A DNA stretch of 36,411 nucleotides from Pseudomonas putida (GTDB lineage: Bacteria; Pseudomonadota; Gammaproteobacteria; Pseudomonadales; Pseudomonadaceae). A program made the position numbers and the translations under genes. Every line of letters starts with the position of its first letter. Position 1 is the stretch's first letter. Below, in pieces: positions 24,853-32,992 of the stretch. The DNA lies in assembly GCF_028682175.1 (NCBI RefSeq), contig NZ_JANHKS010000053.1, positions 1-36,411 on the forward strand, written 5' to 3'. The notes under the pieces are model-generated. The model was not told where the DNA came from. It was given only the letters and a program-made list of their open reading frames with translations, and made no database searches.

Positions 24853-25608
24853 GCGCGCTCCTTCAGTGATGGGGGTATGCCTGTTTAGAACGTGTCGCCT
24901 GGCCCACCGCGATCGCGAGCAAGCTCGCTCCTACAGGATTTTGGTTCGCCAGATGCCAGGCGGCGGGTGCGGACGTTGTAGGAGCGCGCTTGCCCGCGAC
25001 GGCGGCGGGACGGACGAAGGCGATTCAACTGATTAACCGCGATCCTCTGTAGGAGTGAGCTTGCTCGCGATAACGGTCTGCCTGCCTGCACATCATCGTC
25101 TGGAAGGCCGCCGTCGCGGGCAAGCGCGCTTCTACAGTGATGGGGGTATGCCTGTTGCGAACGTGTCGCCTGGCCCACCGCGATCGCGAGCAAGCTCACT
25201 CCTACAGGATTTTTGTTCGCCAAGTGCCAGGCGGCAGGCGCGGACGTTGTAGGAGCGCGCTTGCCCGCGACGGCGGCGGGACGGACTAAGGCGATTCAAC
25301 TGATTAACCGCGATCCTCTGTAGGAGTGAGCTTGCTCGCGATAACGGTCTGCCTGCCTGCACATCATCGTCTGGAAGGCCGCCGTCGCGGGCAAGCGCGC
25401 TCCTACAGTGATGGGGGGATACCTGTTGCGAACGTGTCGCTTGGCCCACCGCGATCGCGAGCAAGCTCACTCCTACAGGATTTTGGTTCGCCAGATGCCA
25501 GGCGACAGGCGCGGACGTTGTAGGAGCGCGCTTGCCCGCGACGGCGATGCATGGGGCAACACAGCATGCGCAGATGCAACGCCACCGCGGGCAAGCATGC
25601 TCCTGCAG
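24853..25608. repeat. Tandem REP array: 271-bp unit with four REPs, about 2.5 copies
   Basis: The segment beginning CAGTGATGGGG recurs at 24864, 25135 and 25406, exactly 271 bases apart. Each full unit holds four REPs in alternating orientation, in unit 1 at about 24911-24936, 24977-25003, 25047-25072 and 25110-25137. Units 1 and 2 differ at roughly ten positions. Unit 3 stops after its second REP near 25547. A single diverged REP follows at 25585-25608. This fills the gap of about 1.1 kb between the cysteine hydrolase and the symporter together with the leader described below; short open frames inside it are repeat-derived. Confidence 0.93.
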
Positions 25609-25635
25609 ATGCAAGCGTTAGTGGACAGAAGAAGA

Positions 25636-25664
25636 TTGATTGGCGTTGTACGATGACGTATAAC
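25636..25664 (+). promoter_or_regulatory. Sigma-70 promoter of the symporter-dehydrogenase unit
   Basis: TTGATT (25636-25641), 17-base spacer, TATAAC (25659-25664; five of six). It overlaps the operator at 25644-25665. Predicted start near 25671, leaving a leader of about 280 bases. Confidence 0.55.
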
Positions 25665-25665
25665 G
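25644..25665. promoter_or_regulatory. Operator-like inverted repeat in the symporter promoter
   Basis: Arms CGTTGTACG and CGTATAACG around ATGA; eight of nine positions pair. It spans the spacer and -10 of the promoter, consistent with a repressor. It resembles the site at 9308-9327 and the general TTGTA...TACAA style of FadR-subfamily GntR regulators. Confidence 0.5.
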
Positions 25666-25675
25666 AAGACTTCGT
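25663..25675. promoter_or_regulatory. Second palindrome at the predicted transcription start
   Basis: ACGAAG-A-CTTCGT is a perfect 13-base inverted repeat that abuts and overlaps the end of the first operator. It could be a second regulator site or part of an extended one. Confidence 0.35.
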
Positions 25676-25950
25676 ATTGAGTTGTCCATCCAACGCTAAT
25701 CACGAGCCTCTAATAAAAATGACAATACACACACTCACACGCCACAACTACGCCTCCAAACCCTCCTCCCTGCACCGCAAGCCCTTCTCGCGACCCTGTT
25801 GCAACAGCCATTCGTAGCCCACGACTGCCCTGACCAGGCTTCGATAGCACGCGCGCGAATGGGGCATGTCGTCTGACAACAGCCCACCGCCGCACGACCT
25901 CTTTGCAACACCGACACCCCACGCACCCCTTTGAGGGTACGGAGAGAAAC
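25676..25950 (+). other. Long untranslated leader of the symporter gene
   Basis: About 275 bases, C-rich and without a convincing gene; open frames crossing it lack start signals or run into the repeats. AATAAAAA near 25710 fits the Crc motif but is far from the start codon. No riboswitch was recognised. Confidence 0.4.
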
Positions 25951-27354
25951 ATGGACCCAAGAATAACAATCATCCTCTGTCTGACCGCCGGCTACTTCAT
26001 CGTCATGTCCTACATCGGCTACAGCGTGCGCAAACACGCCAAGAGCAGTGACGGCTTCACCGGAGGCGGCCGCAGCTTTCCGCCCTTCCTAATCGGCGCC
26101 CTGTTGCTGTCGGAATTCATCGGCAGTTCGGTGAGCATCGGCACCGCGCAGAAAGGCTTCGAAGCCGGCATTTCCGCCGCCTGGAACCTGGTCGCCCTGT
26201 CCATGGGTTTCCTGTTGCTGGCCCTGGTGCTCGCCAAGAAGTACCGCGAGACGGGCCTGAACACCATTTCCGGGATCCTTGCGCAGAACTACGGCCAGGG
26301 CACGCGCTATGCAGCCTCGGTGCTGACCATCTGCGCCCTCAGCATCGTTTCGGTGGCCTTGTATGCCAGCGGCGGCGCGGTACTGGCTGCGGTGCTGAAC
26401 ATCGACAAGACCCTGGCGATCCTGCTGGTGGGTGTGATCACGGTGTTCTATGTCAGCGTCGGCGGCATGCGTTCGGTGGTCTACACCAACTTCGCCCACG
26501 CGGTCATCAAGTACATCGGCATCGTCCTGGCACTCGCCTTCGCGCTGAACGCCACCGGCGGTATCGGTGCGATGCAGGCCAGGCTGCCTTCCGCCATGTT
26601 CGATTTCACCGGTGTGGGCTGGGGCCAGATTTTCGCCTGGATGATCGGCGGCATCGGTTCGATCTTCGCCACGCAATACGTGATTCAGGCCCTGGTCAGC
26701 ACCAAGGACCACAAGACCGCCAAGCGCGCGTGCTTCTACGTATCGTCGCTGATGATTCCGTTCGGCATCATGGCCGCGCTGATCGGCATGGCGAGCGCCT
26801 ACCTGTACCCCGGCATCAAGTCCATCGACGCCTTCCCTGCCCTGATCGCCCACATGCCGACCTTCTCCGCAAGCCTTGTGGTGATCGGCCTGGCCGGTGC
26901 ATTGTTCGGCGGTATCTCGGCCAACACCCTCGCCTCGGCAACCCTGGCGATGAAGGATTTCTACGACCCCTTCTTCAACAAAGAGAAGAACGATCGCAAA
27001 TCGGTGGTGTTCATCCGTCTGGCCATCGTGGTGATCGGATTCCTGCCGCTGATCCTCGCGCTGTTCGCCGACAAGATCCTGCTGATCGCCTTCCTCGGCA
27101 AAGCCCTGCGCGCCACCCTGGCGGTAATCGTGCTGATGTGTTTCTACGCACCGAAATTCGGCTCGGGTCGAGGCGCACTGGCGGGCGTGATCCTGTCGGT
27201 CATCTCCACCATCGGCTGGTTCCTGGCCGGCAATCCGTACGGCATCGACAGTTCGTATTTCGCCCTGTTCGCCCCGCTGCTGACCATGGCCATCGCCGAA
27301 CTGCTCAAGACCGGGCGTTCCGAGGCGCAACCTGTGTTAAACAAGAACGGCTGA
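25951..27354 (+). CDS. Sodium:solute symporter (SSS family)
   Basis: 467 residues with about thirteen hydrophobic segments, an inner-membrane protein. Family features include the N-terminal GYSVRKHAKSSDGFTGGGR, SEFIGSSVSIGTAQKGFEAG, and the conserved GGMRSVVYTNFAHAVIKYIG (about 172-191). Substrate unknown; the adjoining 2-hydroxyacid dehydrogenase suggests a sugar acid, keto acid or hydroxy acid. The ATG at 25951 has GGAGAG upstream and directly precedes the first helix. Followed after 67 bases by the dehydrogenase, probably co-transcribed from the 25636 promoter. Confidence 0.88.
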   Translation: MDPRITIILCLTAGYFIVMSYIGYSVRKHAKSSDGFTGGGRSFPPFLIGALLLSEFIGSSVSIGTAQKGFEAGISAAWNLVALSMGFLLLALVLAKKYRETGLNTISGILAQNYGQGTRYAASVLTICALSIVSVALYASGGAVLAAVLNIDKTLAILLVGVITVFYVSVGGMRSVVYTNFAHAVIKYIGIVLALAFALNATGGIGAMQARLPSAMFDFTGVGWGQIFAWMIGGIGSIFATQYVIQALVSTKDHKTAKRACFYVSSLMIPFGIMAALIGMASAYLYPGIKSIDAFPALIAHMPTFSASLVVIGLAGALFGGISANTLASATLAMKDFYDPFFNKEKNDRKSVVFIRLAIVVIGFLPLILALFADKILLIAFLGKALRATLAVIVLMCFYAPKFGSGRGALAGVILSVISTIGWFLAGNPYGIDSSYFALFAPLLTMAIAELLKTGRSEAQPVLNKNG

Positions 27355-27421
27355 TTCCGTCTTCATCCGTGCAATCGGTGCGTGGCTCGCGCCGCACGAG
27401 CCACGCCACAAGGAGGAAAAA

Positions 27422-28375
27422 ATGAGCGACAAGAAAGCTGATGTGCTGGTCTGGGGCCCGATGCATGCCTCGCTGACCGCAGGGCTGAACCGCGACTTCA
27501 ACGTGCACAACCTCTGGGAGATCAAGGACCTTGACGCCTGGGTCGCTGAACACGGCGCCAAGGTGCGTGGCGTGGTCACCAGCGGTGTCTTTGGCACCGA
27601 CAACGCCCTGCTGGAGCGTTTGCCCAATTTGGAAGTGGTCAACAGCTTCGGCGTCGGTTATGACGCCAACGACACCGATTACCTGGCCCGCCGCGGCATC
27701 AAGCTGAGCAACACCCCGGACGTGCTGAACAATGCCGTCGCCGAAACCGCACTGGCGCTGATGCTGTGTGTGTCCCGGCGTATCAGCGAGGCCGAGCGCT
27801 TCGTGCGGGCCGGCAAGTGGATCGGCGGCAAATTCCCGCTGGGCAACGACCTGTGCGGCAAGACCTGCGGCATCGTCGGCCTGGGCAAGATCGGCAAGAC
27901 CATCGCCAAACGCGCCGCAGGCTTTGACATGAACATCGCCTACTACCGTCGTGGCCAGGCTTATGCCGATGTGTCCTACACCCATTACGGTGACTTGCAG
28001 GAGCTGGCCAAGGCGTCGGACTACCTGGTGGTGATCGTGCCAGGCGGCCCGGAAACTGAGCGCCTCATCAACCGTGACGTGCTCAAGGCCCTGGGTTCCA
28101 GATCCTTCCTGATCAACGTCGCCCGTGGCTCGGTGGTGGATGAACAGGCGCTGGTCGGCGCGTTGCTGGAAGGCGACATCGGCGGCGCCGGGCTGGACGT
28201 CTTCGAGGACGAACCCAATGTGCCGGCCGAGCTGATGAAGCTCGACAACGTGGTCCTGACCCCGCACATCGGCAGCGGCACTTTCGAGACGCGCCAGGCC
28301 ATGGCGGATCTGGTGTTCGCCAACGTCAGCCAGTATTTCGAAGATGGCTCTCTAGTCACTCCCGTTCAGCTTTAA
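27422..28375 (+). CDS. D-isomer-specific 2-hydroxyacid dehydrogenase (GhrB-like)
   Basis: 317 residues. The Rossmann motif GLGKIG is at 153-158 and the catalytic residues Arg235 (NVARGSVVDE), Glu264 (DVFEDEP) and His282 (LTPHIGSG) are present. The basic YYRRG after the second strand (about 174-178) favours NADPH over NADH. It probably reduces glyoxylate, hydroxypyruvate or a 2-keto sugar acid. A very strong Shine-Dalgarno AAGGAGG precedes the ATG at 27422. It lies 67 bases after the symporter and likely acts on the imported compound. Confidence 0.9.
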   Translation: MSDKKADVLVWGPMHASLTAGLNRDFNVHNLWEIKDLDAWVAEHGAKVRGVVTSGVFGTDNALLERLPNLEVVNSFGVGYDANDTDYLARRGIKLSNTPDVLNNAVAETALALMLCVSRRISEAERFVRAGKWIGGKFPLGNDLCGKTCGIVGLGKIGKTIAKRAAGFDMNIAYYRRGQAYADVSYTHYGDLQELAKASDYLVVIVPGGPETERLINRDVLKALGSRSFLINVARGSVVDEQALVGALLEGDIGGAGLDVFEDEPNVPAELMKLDNVVLTPHIGSGTFETRQAMADLVFANVSQYFEDGSLVTPVQL

Positions 28376-28387
28376 ACGCTCATCACT

Positions 28388-28418
28388 TGCGGGCCCGGCG
28401 CGTTTTGTCCGGCCCGCA
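28388..28418 (+). terminator. GC-rich hairpin after the dehydrogenase
   Basis: TGCGGGCC (28388-28395) pairs with GGCCCGCA (28411-28418). There is no T run after it, so it may act with Rho or only protect the 3' end. Confidence 0.35.
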
Positions 28419-28425
28419 CCATCGG

Positions 28426-28453
28426 CTTGCGGCTTGCAGCTTATAACTTGCGG
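28426..28453. repeat. Four 7-bp tandem repeats
   Basis: CTTGCGG, CTTGCAG, CTTATAA, CTTGCGG in a row, in the gap before the HAD gene. Confidence 0.6.
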
Positions 28454-28572
28454 CTGCTTTCTGTGACCGTAGGTCAGTCTTCACCCCCGCCTGCCAACTT
28501 TTCCGGATAATGCCGGTCCAACCGCGCCATTAGCGCTCGTAGCCTTTATTGAACAACCCGGGGGAATCCTGC

Positions 28573-29220
28573 TTGAACATTGCCGGTGTCATTTTTGATT
28601 GCGACGGGACCCTGGTGGACAGCGAACGACTGGCCGCCGGGCTTCTGCGTGACATTTTGCAGGAACATGAGGTTTCGCTGAGTCTTGAGCAGGTGCTGGG
28701 CCGCTTCCGTGGCGTGCAGTTTGCCCTGTGCATGGAAGGCCTTTGCCGCGACTATCCCTGGCTGCCCAACATCGAGATCGTCAACAGTTTCCGCGCCCGC
28801 ACCCTGCCGCTGCTGCAGGAGCGCCTTGAAGAAATGCCCGGCGCGGTGGAGTTCGTGCGCAGCCTCTCGCTGCCCAAATGCGTGGCCTCCAACGGGCCGC
28901 GCAGCAAGATCGAAACCTGCCTGAGCACCGTGGGCCTGCTGGATGTGTTTCATGGTTTGATCGTCAGTGCCTACGAAGTGCAGGCCTGGAAGCCTTCGCC
29001 GGTGCTCATCGAGCATGCGGCGGATCTGTTGGGGCTCAAGCCCGAGGAATGCCTGCTGGTGGAAGACAGCGTGCCGGGCGTTCAGGCCGGCCTGGGCGCA
29101 GGCGCGCAGGTGGCCGGGTATGGGCATGACACCGACTTTTCCGAGTTTTTCGACCACGCCAATTTTCACCGGGTGCAGAATTTCGGCGAGTTGCGCGAGC
29201 TGGTGCAGCGCATCAGCTGA
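28573..29220 (+). CDS. HAD-superfamily phosphatase, YieH-like
   Basis: 215 residues. HAD motif I FDCDGTLVDSE has nucleophile Asp9 and Asp11; motif II is the Ser in CVASNGPRSK; motif III is the Lys in AWKPSPVL; motif IV is LLVEDSVPGVQAG. The SNGP and WKP-P contexts resemble E. coli YieH, reported as a 6-phosphogluconate phosphatase; substrate here is an inference. The start is set at TTG 28573 because GGGGGA lies seven bases before it and the motif then begins at the normal distance; an in-frame TTG at 28549 would add eight residues. Cytoplasmic, probably monocistronic. Confidence 0.85.
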   Translation: MNIAGVIFDCDGTLVDSERLAAGLLRDILQEHEVSLSLEQVLGRFRGVQFALCMEGLCRDYPWLPNIEIVNSFRARTLPLLQERLEEMPGAVEFVRSLSLPKCVASNGPRSKIETCLSTVGLLDVFHGLIVSAYEVQAWKPSPVLIEHAADLLGLKPEECLLVEDSVPGVQAGLGAGAQVAGYGHDTDFSEFFDHANFHRVQNFGELRELVQRIS

Positions 29221-29230
29221 CGCCTATCCC

Positions 29231-29320
29231 CGGAGCAGCACGGCTTGCCGGCGGGAGCGGTGTATCTGGGAAAGATGTATCCACTGCCCCACCGCCCCGC
29301 CGGCAAGCCGTGCTGCTACG
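29231..29320. repeat. REP inverted pair
   Basis: Arms 29231-29255 and 29296-29320 are complementary with one mismatch (CGGAGCAGC against GCTGCTACG) and enclose 40 bases. Same family as 11524-11595. It follows the HAD stop directly. Confidence 0.9.
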
Positions 29321-29387
29321 GGGGACGTGTCAAGATTTCTATTGAAAATCCATCCATTCGACGCTTGTTAGTCGCCCTTCAACCCGA

Positions 29388-29407
29388 TACTGTATATAAA
29401 AACAGTA
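29388..29407. promoter_or_regulatory. LexA (SOS) box
   Basis: TACTGTATATAAAAACAGTA contains CTGT-N8-ACAG and differs little from the consensus CTGTATATATATACAG. The symmetry extends to CCCGA/TCGGG on both sides (29383-29412). It ends 12 bases before the ATG at 29420, so bound LexA would block the promoter or start region. Confidence 0.88.
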
Positions 29408-29419
29408 TCGGGTATTTCC

Positions 29420-30640
29420 ATGCAGCTGATCGACAAGCTGAGCATCCTGGCCGACGCCGCCAAGTACGACGCCTCCTGCGCCAGCAGTGCCGCGCCCAAG
29501 CGCAGCTCCGAGGGCAAGTCCGGGCTTGGCAACAGCACCGGCATGGGCATCTGCCACAGCTATACGCCTGATGGCCGCTGCGTCTCGCTGCTGAAAATCC
29601 TGCTGACCAACTTCTGCCTGTATGACTGCCAGTATTGCGTCAACCGCCGCTCCAGCGACGTGCCCCGGGCGCGCTTCACCCCTGAGGAAGTCGTCACCCT
29701 GACCCTGGATTTCTACCGGCGCAATTGCGTCAGCGGGTTGTTCCTGAGCTCCGGCATCATCCGCTCGGCCGACTACACCATGGAGCAACTGGTGCGCGTT
29801 GCCAAGCTGCTGCGCGAGGAACACGAGTTTCGCGGTTATATCCACCTCAAGACCATCCCCGAAGCCGATCCCGCGCTGATCGAGGAAGCCGGACGCTACG
29901 CCGATCGCCTGAGCGTGAACATCGAACTGCCGACCCAGGCCGGCCTGCAGACGCTGGCGCCGGAAAAGGAAATGGGTTCGATCAAGCAGGCCATGAACAC
30001 CATCTACACCGGCCAGCAGACAGTGCTCAACGAACCCAGGGCGCCGCGCTTCACCCCGGCCGGTCAAAGCACGCAGATGATCGTCGGCGCCGATGACACC
30101 GACGACAGCACCTTGCTGCACACTGCCGAATCGCTGTACGGCGACTATCGCCTCAAGCGCGTCTATTACTCGGCGTTCAGCCCCATTCCCAACAGCCCGA
30201 AAAGCGTGCCGCTGGCCGCCCCGCCGCTGATGCGCGAGCACCGCCTGTACCAGGCCGACTTCCTGCTGCGCGGCTATGGCTACAGCGCGGGTGAACTGCT
30301 GGCGGGGCCGGGCCACCTGGCGCTGGACATCGACCCGAAACTGGCCTGGGCGCTGGAACACCGTGACGTCTTTCCGCTGGACCTCAACCGCGCCGAGCCT
30401 GCGATGATCGCGCGCATTCCTGGCATCGGCATCCGCACCACAAAGCGCTTGGTCGAGTTGCGCCGCGAACGGCGAATTCGCTATGAAGACCTCACCCGCC
30501 TGCGCTGCGTACTGGCCAAGGCCAGGCCGTTCATCATCACCAGCGACTACCATCCACGTTCTGCCGAGAGTTCCAGCGTCTCGCTGCGTGAGCAGTTGCG
30601 TGACCGTCCGCAGCCGCGACAGATGGCGTTGTGGGCATGA
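29420..30640 (+). CDS. Radical SAM protein of putative DNA modification/repair (TIGR03916-like)
   Basis: 406 residues. The iron-sulfur cysteines are Cys66, Cys70 and Cys73 in NFCLYDCQYCVNRR. A helix-hairpin-helix motif near the C-terminus (about 330-370: LNRAEPAMIARIPGIGIRTTKRLVELR) suggests DNA contact. This matches the family named for its link to a uracil-DNA-glycosylase-associated partner. The reaction is unknown. A near-consensus LexA box just upstream predicts induction by DNA damage. The stop overlaps the next start as ATGA, so the two are translationally coupled. Confidence 0.9.
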   Translation: MQLIDKLSILADAAKYDASCASSAAPKRSSEGKSGLGNSTGMGICHSYTPDGRCVSLLKILLTNFCLYDCQYCVNRRSSDVPRARFTPEEVVTLTLDFYRRNCVSGLFLSSGIIRSADYTMEQLVRVAKLLREEHEFRGYIHLKTIPEADPALIEEAGRYADRLSVNIELPTQAGLQTLAPEKEMGSIKQAMNTIYTGQQTVLNEPRAPRFTPAGQSTQMIVGADDTDDSTLLHTAESLYGDYRLKRVYYSAFSPIPNSPKSVPLAAPPLMREHRLYQADFLLRGYGYSAGELLAGPGHLALDIDPKLAWALEHRDVFPLDLNRAEPAMIARIPGIGIRTTKRLVELRRERRIRYEDLTRLRCVLAKARPFIITSDYHPRSAESSSVSLREQLRDRPQPRQMALWA

Positions 30641-31530
30641 TCATCCTCGACTGCGACGACCGGTTCGACACCTGGCGCCAACAGGCGCGCTGGCTGTTGA
30701 GCCATCAGATCGATCCCGATCAGGTCAGTTGGAGCCTGCGCGAGGACGCCGACCTGTTCAGCACCGACCAGCAGTACCCTGACACGCCTGGGCCTTTTCA
30801 GGCGCGGGTGCCGATGGCCTTGCTCGACCTGCTGCAGAACGCCGGCCAATATTGCGGCGAACAGCGCTGGAGTCTGTTGTACGAGGTGCTGTGGCGGGTC
30901 AGCCATGGCGACCGCACCGCGATGCTGGCCGGGGACAAGCTGGGCAGCGAGCTGCATCGGCGCCTCAAGCGGGTCAGTCGTGAAGCGCACCACTTGCATG
31001 CATTCCTGCGTTTCGTTGCCCTGCCCGGTGCAGCCCATGGCAAGGATCTGGCGGTAAAAGCCGCGCTGCTGGAAACCCACAAGCTGCCGGAGTTCGTGGC
31101 CTGGCATGAACCGGCCCATGACATCCTGCTGACTGCCAGCGAGCATTTCATCGGGCGCATGGGCAGGCATTGCTGGATGATCGCAACGCCCAAGGATGGC
31201 GTGTTTTACGACGGCGAGCGTCTGATCTATCAGCGCCAGTGCCCCGAGGCCTGGAAGACCCTGGCGCGCAACGCCGAAGATCCCCACGGCGAATTGTGGC
31301 TGACCTACTACAGCCACATCTTCAACCCGGCGCGGCTCAACCCCAAGGTGATGCAAGGGCACCTGCCTGCGCGTTTCTGGAAGAATTTGCCGGAGGGGCC
31401 ACTGATACCGGCGCTGATCAGCGAAGCGCGTACCGGCAAGCAGCGAGACGGTCAGGCCCGGCAGATTGCCGAGCGGCGAGGAAAGGTAATTCGACAGCCC
31501 ACGGAGATGAAGGCGACACAAAACCTGTAG
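30637..31530 (+). CDS. TIGR03915/DUF4130-type DNA metabolism protein, without a UDG domain
   Basis: 297 residues. Sequence features include FHARVP-like N-terminal strands, LHRRLKRVSREAHHLHAFLRFV (about 105-126), WHEPAHDILLTASEHFIGRMG and LWLTYYSHIFNPARLNPKVMQGHLPARFWKNLPEG, which match the partner family of the radical SAM protein. In many bacteria this domain is followed by a uracil-DNA-glycosylase-like domain; here the protein ends soon after. Its TAG stop lies inside a REP element starting at 31525. The ATG at 30637 overlaps the upstream stop; an in-frame GTG at 30631 is an alternative. Expected to be LexA-controlled with its neighbour. Confidence 0.82.
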   Translation: MIILDCDDRFDTWRQQARWLLSHQIDPDQVSWSLREDADLFSTDQQYPDTPGPFQARVPMALLDLLQNAGQYCGEQRWSLLYEVLWRVSHGDRTAMLAGDKLGSELHRRLKRVSREAHHLHAFLRFVALPGAAHGKDLAVKAALLETHKLPEFVAWHEPAHDILLTASEHFIGRMGRHCWMIATPKDGVFYDGERLIYQRQCPEAWKTLARNAEDPHGELWLTYYSHIFNPARLNPKVMQGHLPARFWKNLPEGPLIPALISEARTGKQRDGQARQIAERRGKVIRQPTEMKATQNL

Positions 31531-31614
31531 GAGTGAGCTTGCTCGCGATAGCGGTAGACCTGTGAAATCAGTGTGCCTGATGCTCCGACATCGCGAGCAA
31601 GCTCACTCCTACAG
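31525..31614. repeat. REP inverted pair overlapping a gene end
   Basis: CTGTAGGAGTGAGCTTGCTC... (31525-31550) and its complement (31591-31614), 40 bases apart. The TAG at 31528-31530 within the left arm is the stop codon of the preceding gene. Lies between convergent genes. Confidence 0.92.
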
Positions 31615-31642
31615 GTCCCCATTCAGCTTTAGAACATGCCAA

Positions 31643-32683
31643 TCACTGCCGATGCACCGCCGTCTGCATGCCTGCCGTACTCATCGGTGTTCCCAGCGCG
31701 GTGCCGAAGAAGCGCACGGCCTCGCTGCTGAGGTTACGGTGGATGTCCTCGCGGTCCACTCCCACCGGATCGGTGCACAAACCAGGCTGGGTCGCCCGTT
31801 GCAGGTCATCGCAAGGCGCCATGAACACGAAGTGTCCGGCCCCGGGAAACAGTTTGAAGTCCGACACCTCGGGCAACTTGCGCGCCAAGGCTTCGGCGTT
31901 CTTGTCGATGGCCAGCAATTCATCACCATCGCCGCTGTAGAGCAGCACCGGCACATGCACCTCAGACAAGGTATGCCGACCGAACATCAAGCCCAGTGGC
32001 GCCATCAGCATCAAGGCGCCAACACGGGGGTCGGCCTGGGCGTGCAGGTCATCGCGGTCAGCCAGCAGTTCGCCCTGGGTCTTGCAGGCATCGCGGTCCT
32101 GAGGCCGCTCCATGCAGTACTGACGCAAGCGCTGCAGGTCAGGTTGGGCGCCGGCGAGAATCAGCGCGGTTTCGCCCCCTGCCGAGTAACCGATCACCCC
32201 CACTCGCCGGGCACTGATATAGGGCGAGAGCATCGGGTCCAGCAAGGCGGCGCTGATCGCTTCGGAAATCTGCTGCGGGCGGCCATACAGGTTGCTCAGG
32301 CTGCCCAGGCGGCTGTGGTCCAGATAGTTGTCACCGGGGTGAAACACCGCCACCACCACAAAGCCACGGCGCGCCAGCGAGGTGGCCAGGTCATGCTGGG
32401 CCAGGGGCGTACCGGCATTGCCGTGGGAAAGCATCAGCAACGGAAAGCGCCCCATGGCGATGGTGGCGTCCTGGGTGGCCTCGACGGGATAGCCCTGGAC
32501 GCGGGTCATCTGGTCCTGGTCGGTGGACGGGTAAAACGCGTAGGCGTGCATGGGCCGGGAGTCTAGAGGATCGAGGAACGTCAGCTCATGAAAGCCGACG
32601 CTCCAGTTCGCCAGTTCGCTGGCCTGCACCGAAATCAGGCTGCCGAACAGGGCCAGTACCATCGCTGCACAAAGACGCATCAT
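31643..32683 (-). CDS. Exported alpha/beta hydrolase
   Basis: 346 residues. A signal peptide (MRLCAAMVLALFGSLISVQA) predicts export to the periplasm. The nucleophile Ser167 lies in VIGYSAGGE, preceded by the oxyanion region LMLSHGNAGTP; the acid is probably Asp in YSGDGDEL and the base His in FPGAGHFVF. The layout resembles dienelactone-hydrolase and PAF-acetylhydrolase-like enzymes; substrate unknown. The start is the first of two ATGs (32683), with GAGGGG seven bases upstream. Upstream in-frame sequence lacks protein character. Confidence 0.87.
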   Translation of the reverse strand: MMRLCAAMVLALFGSLISVQASELANWSVGFHELTFLDPLDSRPMHAYAFYPSTDQDQMTRVQGYPVEATQDATIAMGRFPLLMLSHGNAGTPLAQHDLATSLARRGFVVVAVFHPGDNYLDHSRLGSLSNLYGRPQQISEAISAALLDPMLSPYISARRVGVIGYSAGGETALILAGAQPDLQRLRQYCMERPQDRDACKTQGELLADRDDLHAQADPRVGALMLMAPLGLMFGRHTLSEVHVPVLLYSGDGDELLAIDKNAEALARKLPEVSDFKLFPGAGHFVFMAPCDDLQRATQPGLCTDPVGVDREDIHRNLSSEAVRFFGTALGTPMSTAGMQTAVHRQ

Positions 32684-32992
32684 TGCAATGCCCCTCACCT
32701 TGTAGATCCATGCCCTGGAATCCAGACCCGAGATGTCTGATGTCCTTGTAAATCGGCGGCTGTAGCCATATGACCGGCGCGCGCCGAATACATTCAACAC
32801 CGCTTTCAAAGCGGCTTGCAGATCAATAGTGCACAAGACGGGCCAAACTCTGGAGAAACCGAAAAACTGGCCATTCCACGTACTGCGTCGACCAAACCGG
32901 GCGGCGATTCTACCCGCAACCCTTACACGTTACTCGCAAAGAAATCGCAAAGCCTGTCGCCCGGCTGAACGGGTGGTGACAAGGCGCCATAA
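32684..32992. other. Intergenic region without recognised feature
   Basis: About 310 bases between the hydrolase start and the azoR terminator. A short plus-strand frame at 32829-33032 is arginine-rich, lacks a ribosome-binding site and runs through the terminator, so it is not called. Confidence 0.5.

Noticed and set aside
24853..25608. Possible CRISPR array
   Set aside because: Repeats are alternating inverted REPs inside a 271-bp tandem unit, not short direct repeats with unique spacers, and no cas genes are present.
25132..25614. Open frames within the REP array
   Set aside because: They are translations of the repeat; the same peptides recur with the 271-bp period.
25551..25817. 88-codon frame starting in the last REP unit
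   Set aside because: It starts in repeat DNA without a ribosome-binding site, crosses the promoter and operator and matches nothing.
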